A DNA stretch of 33,291 bases from Fibrobacter sp. (GTDB taxonomy: Bacteria > Fibrobacterota > Fibrobacteria > Fibrobacterales > Fibrobacteraceae), in assembly GCF_017545445.1 (NCBI RefSeq), contig NZ_JAFWOM010000143.1, positions 1 through 33,291 on the forward strand, given 5' to 3'. This document shows, piece by piece, positions 15,140 to 20,907 of this stretch; position 1 is the first letter of the stretch; each line of letters starts with the position of its first letter. The position numbers were made by a program, and so were the translations under genes. The notes under the pieces were generated by a model. That model was not told the origin of the DNA. It saw nothing but the letters and a program-made list of their open reading frames with translations, and searched no databases.

Positions 15140-15970
15140 ATGATTCACGAAATTACACCGCACAAGTTAGATAACGAATTTAAAGACATTGCCCCGAAGC
15201 CAACCGATTACTTGATTATTTACAATGGCGAACAAACGCTATTCAAGAAGGCGGGTGACAATTACGAGATTCCGCGTGTGAGCGAGTTTCCGCAATGCGA
15301 GTGCCATTACTTGATTAGCATCGACGGGGATGCTTATTTCTTGTGCAATTCGAACTTGCCCGAAATTCCTGAAGGTTACGAATTCCGTGGCAACCGCACG
15401 TTCCGCACGCTAGAAAACCACTTGGAACGTCTCGGCGGAGCAACATCGGCACACATCGCCAAGTGGGAAAGTTTGAACAAATTCTGCGGCAAGTGTGGTC
15501 ACCTCATGGCGCGAGGCATCAAGGAACGTTCCATGATTTGCCCAGCCTGCAAGAACACGGTCTATCCCAGGATTTCGCCGGTCGTGATTGTCGCTGTACG
15601 CAACGGCAACGAGCTTTTGATGGCACGCAACTTAGACAATCCCGATAAAACGCGATTGTTCCTTATTTCAGGATTTGTGGAGATTGGCGAATCGCTCGAA
15701 CAAGCTGTCAAGCGCGAAGTCCTTGAAGAAGCAGGCGTCCGTGTCAAAAACATCAAATACTTCGGCAGCCAGCCGTGGCCGTTCTCGGAATCGCTCATCT
15801 CGGGCTACACCGCAGAACTCGACGGCGACCCGACCATCCACATGCAAGAAGCTGAACTCGCTTGTGCCACATGGGTCAAGCGCGAAGATATTCCCGAATA
15901 CGATACGAGCGTAAGCATCAGCAGTTGCTTAATCGAAAATTTCCGCTCGGGATGGACGATTAAGGAATAA
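15140..15970 (+). CDS. nudC: NAD(H) pyrophosphatase / NAD-capped RNA decapping hydrolase NudC
   Basis: NudC hydrolyses NAD(H) to NMN(H) and AMP and removes NAD caps from RNA. The 276-residue protein has a zinc ribbon (C116, C119, C134, C137), a complete Nudix box at residues 178-200 (G-x5-E-x7-REVLEEAGV) and the NudC signature SQPWPFSESL just after it (~210-219). The reading frame is open back to 14999, but that part is translated repeat DNA (hairpin element A and a REP palindrome). The ATG at 15140 gives the family's normal length. The ribosome-binding site is weak (TTGGAC). The gene follows speA by 191 bp of repeats, so co-transcription is uncertain. Confidence 0.93.
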   Translation: MIHEITPHKLDNEFKDIAPKPTDYLIIYNGEQTLFKKAGDNYEIPRVSEFPQCECHYLISIDGDAYFLCNSNLPEIPEGYEFRGNRTFRTLENHLERLGGATSAHIAKWESLNKFCGKCGHLMARGIKERSMICPACKNTVYPRISPVVIVAVRNGNELLMARNLDNPDKTRLFLISGFVEIGESLEQAVKREVLEEAGVRVKNIKYFGSQPWPFSESLISGYTAELDGDPTIHMQEAELACATWVKREDIPEYDTSVSISSCLIENFRSGWTIKE

Positions 15971-16030
15971 AGCTACGGCAAGAAATCACAGGATCCTTCC
16001 TTCAAGGGTCAGGATGACGAGTCTAGGAAA

Positions 16031-16056
16031 GCGCGGTCGAGATGCCGCGCATTTTC
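16031..16056 (+). terminator. Probable nudC terminator
   Basis: GCGCGG (16031-16036) pairs with CCGCGC (16045-16050) across an 8-nt loop, followed by ATTTTC. It is 60 bp after the nudC stop. The T-run is short. Confidence 0.55.
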
Positions 16057-16073
16057 ATTAAAAAGGAAGATCC

Positions 16074-16100
16074 GATCCCGGAACGGAGTCCGGGATGACA
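16074..16100. repeat. REP-like palindrome
   Basis: ATCCCGGA (16075-16082) and TCCGGGAT (16089-16096), followed by GACA. It is nearly identical to the copy inside hsdM at 3198-3224 and sits between two convergent genes. Confidence 0.75.
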
Positions 16101-16109
16101 CGCAAAAAA

Positions 16110-16763
16110 TTACTTTTTCGAGGTTTTATCCGCTTTCTTCTTCTCTTTCGGAGCGGCGGCTTCGGGCTTGTTTGCGAGAACAACGTATAAAGTATCGTGA
16201 ATCACAACCGTATCGCGAACGACAAGCGTATCGTGGACAAAAACCGTATCGTGAACGCAAGCAGCTTCTGCAGACGCAACCGCAGGAACAGTCGCGGTCG
16301 CCGGAACCGTTTCAACAGTAGAAGACGAACTCGCAGGCAAAGAGCTTGATGCAGGAACATCCGCACTGGAGAGCGCAGCACTCGATTGCACGCCATTCGA
16401 CGATACAGACTGTACCGTTACCGACGAATTCACAACAGAACCCGACGACATAGGCATATTTTCGATCACCGTAATCAAAGAATCACGAACACTCCGCAAA
16501 CTATCTAATTGCTTGCGGAAACGCGTCTTATTACCGGGACGACGTTCCCTAGTGTACTGAACCTCGATCTTGTCGATTTGCGATTCCACGCCCCTGAGTT
16601 CGTCAAAAACCGGTCCCTCCCCTTGAATCGAACCGCTTGGCGTAAAGAAATTCACAAACCGTTGCCAAACAGACCGCTCCTCGCCCCAAGCAAGGTCCAA
16701 AGCAATAAAACAAACGAAAGCCGTAAAAACTTTGCAAATAGAATGGAATTTAGATTTTTGCAT
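16110..16763 (-). CDS. Secreted Ser-rich protein with 'HDT' repeats, function unknown
   Basis: A 217-residue exported protein. Residues 1-27 form a signal peptide (VFTAFVCFIALDLAWG). Residues ~55-100 look like a charged coiled coil (ELRGVESQIDKIEVQY, RKQLDSLRSVRDSL). Residues ~105-165 are a Ser/Ala/Val linker. Then comes a six-residue repeat: VHDTVF, VHDTLV, VRDTVV, IHDTLY. The tail is Lys-rich (KEKKKADKTSKK). No catalytic domain is seen. The repeat resembles the DTV/HDT stretches found in some Bacteroidota/Fibrobacterota envelope proteins, but I cannot assign a role. The ATG has no Shine-Dalgarno; TATCAT lies 6 nt upstream (16770-16775), so the transcript may be leaderless. It converges with nudC. 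Confidence 0.78.
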   Translation of the reverse strand: MQKSKFHSICKVFTAFVCFIALDLAWGEERSVWQRFVNFFTPSGSIQGEGPVFDELRGVESQIDKIEVQYTRERRPGNKTRFRKQLDSLRSVRDSLITVIENMPMSSGSVVNSSVTVQSVSSNGVQSSAALSSADVPASSSLPASSSSTVETVPATATVPAVASAEAACVHDTVFVHDTLVVRDTVVIHDTLYVVLANKPEAAAPKEKKKADKTSKK

Positions 16764-16795
16764 GCAACAATGATAGAAAAAAAGCGACCCATCCC

Positions 16796-16823
16796 TTTAC
16801 AATCCCCTCAATTTTACTAAATT
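16796..16823 (+). promoter_or_regulatory. Possible tRNA-Gly promoter
   Basis: TTTACA (16796-16801) and TAAATT (16818-16823) are 16 bp apart and end 12 nt before the tRNA. Confidence 0.35.
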
Positions 16824-16835
16824 AACACTACCCAC

Positions 16836-16908
16836 GCGGGAGTAGCTCAGTTGGTAGAGCGCGACCTTCCCAAGGTCGATGTCGAGGGTTCGAGACCCTT
16901 TTCCCGCT
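16836..16908 (+). tRNA. tRNA-Gly (anticodon CCC)
   Basis: A full cloverleaf of 73 nt. The acceptor arm GCGGGAG pairs with TTCCCGC (16901-16907) with one G-U pair. The D-stem is GCTC/GAGC. The anticodon stem CGACC/GGTCG encloses loop TTCCCAA, giving anticodon CCC (codon GGG). The T-arm has GGTTCGAGA. The discriminator is T16908. CCA is not encoded. A strong terminator follows 11 nt later, so it is a single-tRNA transcript. Confidence 0.95.
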
Positions 16909-16913
16909 CGAAA

Positions 16914-16950
16914 AAAGAGAAACCACCTATGAGGTGGTTTTTCTTTTTTT
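16914..16950 (+). terminator. tRNA-Gly terminator
   Basis: AAACCACCT (16920-16928), loop ATG, AGGTGGTTT (16932-16940), then a T-rich run to 16950. A textbook intrinsic terminator. Confidence 0.9.
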
Positions 16951-16954
16951 ATAT

Positions 16955-17120
16955 GGTAAAAAAAGGGTCGAGAACCCGAGAAGAGGGTTCGACAAAATTC
17001 GATCATGGACGAAGTCCGAAGAGCGAATTTTGGAATTATCGCGTAAGCGATAAGCCCGTTAGGGTGAGGAGTCAGCCGCGAAGCGGTGACTGACGACGAA
17101 TCAAACCCTTTTTCTTTACA
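16955..17120 (+). repeat. Multi-hairpin element B (closing helix around four stem-loops)
   Basis: A long imperfect closing helix pairs TGGTAAA...AAAGGGT (16955-16968) with ACCCTTTTTCTTTACA (17105-17120). Inside, in order: GTCGAGAACCC/GGGTTCGAC (16967-16977/16985-16993); AAAATTCG/CGAATTTT (16994-17001/17024-17031) enclosing GGAC-GAA-GTCC (17007-17017); TTATCGC-GTAA-GCGATAA (17036-17053, GNRA loop); and GTCAG/CTGAC (17071-17075/17090-17094) enclosing CCGC-GAA-GCGG (17076-17086). It lies after the tRNA terminator, so it would need its own promoter if transcribed. The rest of the spacer to 17269 is AT-rich. Confidence 0.65.
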
Positions 17121-17269
17121 AGTGAATAAAGTGAATCAATTTTCCTCAAAACGCAATCCAACCATTTAGGTTTGAGATTAAACTAAATAGAGACTACCAC
17201 AAAAATTTTTATGACAAATTTGCAATAAATAATTAAAATTATTCATTATACAAATACAAGGAACCTCAT

Positions 17270-17773
17270 ATGAAAAAAATTCTTTTATTTACCACTTTTA
17301 TCACAGCAGCATTTTCATTCTATGCTTGCGACAATTCTTCAAATTCACCAGATTCATACGACACCCTACCTGCATCGAATATAATTGATTGGAACGAAAC
17401 ACCTCAATCCTGTACAACACAAATCATGCAGGATACGATTTTCAGCATTATAACATTAAAGAATTGGTCTATAAATATGGTTCAAAACATTAATGTAAAC
17501 AGCCTTCATACCACAATTACATTTAAAGGACTTGAAGAATCTGATTTAGAATTTATGTGCAATTATTTTAAAAAAGGACGAGAGGAACTTCTAAATGAAT
17601 TTCCCGAAATGAAAATAAAAAATCCTATTTGCGCAGGAAACAGCATTATCCAAGAATCCATCATAGACGCAACCTTGACAACAGAGAATATCACAAACAC
17701 TGATAGATTAATGTGTCAAGACGCACTTAATTCAAGCATAAAGGAATTTTTATTCAGCGACGACGATGAATAG
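17270..17773 (+). CDS. Small lipoprotein, tandem paralogue 1
   Basis: A 167-residue protein of unknown function. A lipoprotein signal ends in FYAC with the lipidated Cys at residue 20, followed by an Asn/Ser-rich tether. The mature part has 'IDWNETPQSCTTQ', 'TLKNWS', 'FKGLEESDLEFMC' and further Cys residues near 'NPICAGN' and 'LMCQDAL', so two disulfides are possible. The next gene shares all these motifs. AAGGAACC lies just upstream of the ATG, and a short AT palindrome (AATAATT...AATTATT, ~17228-17243) lies in the leader. The acidic tail (SDDDE) is not shared. Probably anchored on the periplasmic side of a membrane. Confidence 0.82.
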   Translation: MKKILLFTTFITAAFSFYACDNSSNSPDSYDTLPASNIIDWNETPQSCTTQIMQDTIFSIITLKNWSINMVQNINVNSLHTTITFKGLEESDLEFMCNYFKKGREELLNEFPEMKIKNPICAGNSIIQESIIDATLTTENITNTDRLMCQDALNSSIKEFLFSDDDE

Positions 17774-17804
17774 AAAGTAAAAATACAATCAAAGGAAATA
17801 CCGC

Positions 17805-18329
17805 ATGATAAAAAAGATTCTTTTACCGATTATTACAACAGTCACAATATTCTTGTTGAACGCTTGCGATAGCAGTACATCAAGCGAACCAGAAAAAACA
17901 TACAGCATTCCGCCGACATCGTTTGTCATCAACTGGAACGAAAAACCACAATCATGTACTGCAATGTTTGATAAAGATACTGTTTTCTTTGATTTAACAT
18001 TAAAAAACTGGTCTTGGAGCGAAGTATTCGTCTTCGAAGGGAACAGATATAGCAACACACAAACATTTAAAGGACTTGAAGAATCCGATTTAGATTTTAT
18101 GTGTTTCTATATGAAAAAATCAATCGAATCGGTAGGAGAAAATACAGAAACCATAAGAGTAAAAAATATAGCCTGCAATGGAGATATCATTATAGCAGAT
18201 TACGTTATGGATGCAACTTTTGCAGATTCCTTTACTCCTGCGGTTTCCGCAAGTAATATGCAAAGTCTATGTCAATACCTTTTAACCGAAGAAATGACCT
18301 TAAAAGAGTTTTTCTTTGGCATAAAATAA
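17805..18329 (+). CDS. Small lipoprotein, tandem paralogue 2
   Basis: A 174-residue protein, 31 bp after its paralogue. The lipobox is LNAC with Cys at residue 21. It shares the block 'INWNEKPQSCTA', 'LTLKNWSW', 'FKGLEESDLDFMCFY' and the Cys pair near 'NIACNGD' and 'SLCQYLL' with the preceding gene. The DNA across the FKGLEESDL block is almost identical in the two genes, which points to a tandem duplication. AAAGGAAAT lies upstream of the start. A weak AT stem follows the gene before ffh. Function unknown. Confidence 0.82.
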   Translation: MIKKILLPIITTVTIFLLNACDSSTSSEPEKTYSIPPTSFVINWNEKPQSCTAMFDKDTVFFDLTLKNWSWSEVFVFEGNRYSNTQTFKGLEESDLDFMCFYMKKSIESVGENTETIRVKNIACNGDIIIADYVMDATFADSFTPAVSASNMQSLCQYLLTEEMTLKEFFFGIK

Positions 18330-18414
18330 AACAGATTAAAAAAGCATGTTTTTTGCAGCAATATTCGCCTTACGCATTTATCGTCTCTCGTCTAATTACT
18401 ATCTTTGACCCACT

Positions 18415-19779
18415 ATGTTTTCACAACTGACTGATTCTCTAGAAAATACTCTCAAGAACCTGCGTGGGCAGGGCAAACTTACCGAAGAAAATGTGGCTGA
18501 ATCGCTGCGTGAAGTGCGTCGTGCGTTCCTCGCTGCCGACGTGAACTTCAACGTGACTCGCGACTTTGTCAAGTCCGTCAAGGAAAAGGCGCTCGGAAGC
18601 GAAGTGCTCAATTCCGTGACCCCAGGTCAGCAGATTGTGAAGATTATCCACGACGAGCTTGTATCCGTCATGGGTGGCGAAACTAAGGAAATAAACCTTT
18701 CCGCACCAGCCCCGGTGGGCATCATGATGGTTGGTCTGCAGGGTTCGGGTAAGACGACTTTCGCAGGCAAGATCGCTCTCTGGATGCGCAGCAAGAAGAA
18801 GAGGAAACCGCTCCTCGTCGCCGCAGACGTTTACCGTCCGGCCGCTATCAAGCAGTTGCAGGTGCTCGGCAAGTCCATCGGCGTTCCGGTTTATGACGAA
18901 GGCCAAGGCAATCCGGTCGAAATCATCAAGCACGGCTACCAGTTCGCAAAGGACAATGGCCATGACCTCGTGATTTACGATACGGCAGGCCGTTTGCAAA
19001 TCGACGAAGAGTTGATGCAGGAACTCGAAAAGGCTCGCGACGCGGTTCACCCAGACGAGATTTTGTTCGTCGCCGATGCGATGATCGGTCAAGAAGCGGT
19101 GAATGTCGCCGAAACGTTCTGGAACCGTCTGAACTTCACGGGCGTCTGCCTCTCGAAGATGGATGGCGATACCCGCGGCGGTGCAGCCCTCAGCATCAAG
19201 AAGATGACGGGCGTGCCAATATGCTTTATCGGCGTTGGCGAAAAGCTGAACGAAATCGACCTTTTCCACCCGGACCGCATGGCAAGCCGAATCCTCGGCA
19301 TGGGCGACGTGGTCTCGCTCGTCGAAAAGGCTCAGCAGGTCATCGACGAAAAGGACGCAAAGGACCTTAAGAAGAAGATTCTTAACAACACGTTCGACTT
19401 GAATGACTTCTTGAAACAGCTCCGCACAATCAAGAAGCTCGGCCGCATCAAGGACATTTTGAGCCTCATCCCGGGCTTAAACAAGCTCCCGCTCGACCAG
19501 ATTGACGAAAAGCAGCTCGTCTATGTAGAAGCGGTGCTCAGTTCCATGACGCCGAAGGAACGCAAGAAGCCGCAGATTATCGACGGCAGCCGCAAGGCCC
19601 GTATTGCAAAGGGTTCCGGCACGGATGCAGCCCGCGTAAATGCGGTGCTCAAGCAGTACGAAGGCATGAAGGAAATGTTCAAGAAGGTCGGCGATTTTGC
19701 AAAGCGCCAGAACAACGGTGGCACGATCGGTTCGAACTACACGCCGCCTAAGGACAAAAACAAGAAGAAAAAGAGATAG
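18415..19779 (+). CDS. ffh: Signal recognition particle protein Ffh
   Basis: Ffh binds 4.5S RNA and signal sequences and delivers nascent inner-membrane proteins to FtsY by GTP-dependent docking. The 454-residue protein has the helical N domain (residues 1-~90), G domain motifs GLQGSGKTT (107-115), 'DTAGRLQIDEEL' and 'SKMDGDTRGGAAL' (the usual TKLD is SKMD here), and an M domain with 'LPGLNK'-like and 'SRKARIAKGSGT' RNA-binding segments. TACTATCTT lies 9-12 nt before the ATG and no Shine-Dalgarno is seen, so the leader may be very short. In many bacteria rpsP follows directly; here it is 11.5 kb away. Confidence 0.96.
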   Translation: MFSQLTDSLENTLKNLRGQGKLTEENVAESLREVRRAFLAADVNFNVTRDFVKSVKEKALGSEVLNSVTPGQQIVKIIHDELVSVMGGETKEINLSAPAPVGIMMVGLQGSGKTTFAGKIALWMRSKKKRKPLLVAADVYRPAAIKQLQVLGKSIGVPVYDEGQGNPVEIIKHGYQFAKDNGHDLVIYDTAGRLQIDEELMQELEKARDAVHPDEILFVADAMIGQEAVNVAETFWNRLNFTGVCLSKMDGDTRGGAALSIKKMTGVPICFIGVGEKLNEIDLFHPDRMASRILGMGDVVSLVEKAQQVIDEKDAKDLKKKILNNTFDLNDFLKQLRTIKKLGRIKDILSLIPGLNKLPLDQIDEKQLVYVEAVLSSMTPKERKKPQIIDGSRKARIAKGSGTDAARVNAVLKQYEGMKEMFKKVGDFAKRQNNGGTIGSNYTPPKDKNKKKKR

Positions 19780-19865
19780 GCGCCTCGCATTTCGCAGACG
19801 CGAGAGAGCACCGAGCATTTTACTTGAGCTTTTTCGCACGAGAATCGCGCAGTCCACACATTTTA

Positions 19866-19899
19866 AAAGTCCGTTTGCAAGAGCTAGCGGACTTTTTTT
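19866..19899 (+). terminator. ffh terminator
   Basis: AAAGTCCG (19866-19873) pairs with CGGACTTT (19888-19895) and is followed by a T-run to 19899. It is about 90 bp after the ffh stop. Confidence 0.85.
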
Positions 19900-19919
19900 C
19901 GTTCAAAAACGGATAACTT

Positions 19920-20477
19920 TTACGCCACCAAATCCATCAAGTCAAAGTACATCAGGCGAGTATGCGGGTCGTCATCTTCGGCGTTCATAAAGCGAAACCC
20001 GTTCTTTTCGTAAAAGGGAACCGCCCTCAAATACGCATCAACCGTCAAGAATCGGCAACCCGTTTTATTTTCAAAGACAAACATCGACTTGATGTAATCC
20101 AAAACAGTCGTACCGATTTGACATCCTTTGGCGGATTCGTCAACGCCTAGCCGGCACAGTTTAACCGCAGGGTAGCTTTTCAGACGTTTTTCGTTCGGAA
20201 ATCCCTGTTTTTTACGGAAACGATTGAATTCGGTCTTGTCCTTGAAATCGCCCACGGCAACCTTGTCGTTGGCAAGACTGCAATAGGCTAGCATTTTACC
20301 CGTATCAGCGTCCGCACAAGCATAACTCACCGAAAGCAAATGCTTCTGAAATTCCGACGCACGATTTCGAATGAAATCATCTAAATCTGGGTCGCCACAA
20401 GTAAAATCTTTTATCGTATTTTTCGAATTTAATCGAATAAATCGCACATTTGGTTTTTCTATGTATTGTCGAACCAC
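19920..20477 (-). CDS. GNAT-family acetyltransferase toxin
   Basis: The 185-residue protein is a Gcn5-type N-acetyltransferase. GNAT toxins of TacT/AtaT type acetylate the amino acid on charged tRNA and stop translation. The start of the fold has the toxin-associated pattern 'DFTCGDPDLDDFIRNRA'. The acetyl-CoA loop is seen in 'LCRLGVDESAKGCQIGTTVLDYI', and the C-terminus has 'LRAVPFYEKNGFRFM'. It starts with GTG, 9 nt after a GGAGG that lies inside the upstream gene, and overlaps that gene by 19 bp. The tight overlap with a small antitoxin-like gene supports a toxin role rather than a metabolic one. Confidence 0.88.
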   Translation of the reverse strand: MVRQYIEKPNVRFIRLNSKNTIKDFTCGDPDLDDFIRNRASEFQKHLLSVSYACADADTGKMLAYCSLANDKVAVGDFKDKTEFNRFRKKQGFPNEKRLKSYPAVKLCRLGVDESAKGCQIGTTVLDYIKSMFVFENKTGCRFLTVDAYLRAVPFYEKNGFRFMNAEDDDPHTRLMYFDLMDLVA

Positions 20478-20677
20478 GGATCAACACCTCCATTGGCTTC
20501 TTCGCGGGCACGCTTTTCGGCCATACCCAGCTCGTAAGCCTTTTTCATCAGTTCGTAATTCCGCAAACGGCGGGCACGAATTTCTGGAGGTTCCGGGCGG
20601 CGTTCCTCCATCGCTGCTAAAAAGCGACGGGCATCTTCGCCAAAGAGAATCGGAGTTTCACGAATCGGTCTAGCCAT
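20459..20677 (-). CDS. Antitoxin-like partner of the GNAT toxin
   Basis: A 72-residue, highly charged protein (MARPIRETPILFGEDARRFL...). The opening 'RPI-ETP-L-G-DA-RFL' is common in small proteins paired with GNAT toxins. The middle is Arg/Glu-rich helix. The C-terminus (GGVDPWFDNT) overlaps the toxin start, which couples their translation. No ribbon-helix-helix is evident. AAGGAC precedes the ATG. Confidence 0.78.
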   Translation of the reverse strand: MARPIRETPILFGEDARRFLAAMEERRPEPPEIRARRLRNYELMKKAYELGMAEKRAREEANGGVDPWFDNT

Positions 20678-20721
20678 AGCTATGTCCTTTATTTTTCATA
20701 TAAGTAACGATATAATAACTA

Positions 20722-20775
20722 TGGAGCATCACTAGACTGGTGAAACCCGGCAACACACCGCTAAGGTGGTTCCTA
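20722..20775. other. Small structured element with an S-box-like core, role unknown
   Basis: TCACTA-GAC-TGGTGA (20729-20743) is followed by AACCCGGC and then AACaCACC-GCTAA-GGTGGTT (20750-20771) with one bulge. The string GTGAAACCCGGCAAC resembles the conserved core of SAM-I (S-box) riboswitches, but the P2 kink-turn, a convincing P1 helix and a methionine gene on the same strand are all absent. Confidence 0.35.
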
Positions 20776-20854
20776 TAATATAAAATGTTCCATTTTCAAA
20801 AACAAGGGGTTGCGTTGCGAGCCATTCATTTTGCCATCAATAGGCGACATTCCA

Positions 20855-20886
20855 AAAAAAATGCCAACCTAAAGTTAGGTTGGCAC
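20855..20886 (-). terminator. Terminator of the 817-residue lipoprotein gene
   Basis: TGCCAACCTAA (20863-20873) and TTAGGTTGGCA (20876-20886) form a perfect 11-bp hairpin. On the minus strand eight Ts follow (20855-20862). It is 22 bp past the stop codon. Confidence 0.92.
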
Positions 20887-20907
20887 GTTCGTTAAGAAAC
20901 TTTTAGT

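Noticed and set aside
16797..17006. Minus-strand frame across the tRNA (GKGSRTLDIDLGKVALYQLSYSR)
   Set aside because: It is the antisense translation of tRNA-Gly, a familiar spurious ORF type; the cloverleaf is complete.
20722..20775. Calling a SAM-I riboswitch outright
   Set aside because: It lacks the kink-turn stem, a convincing P1 helix, an expression platform and a methionine or SAM gene downstream; kept only as an unexplained element.
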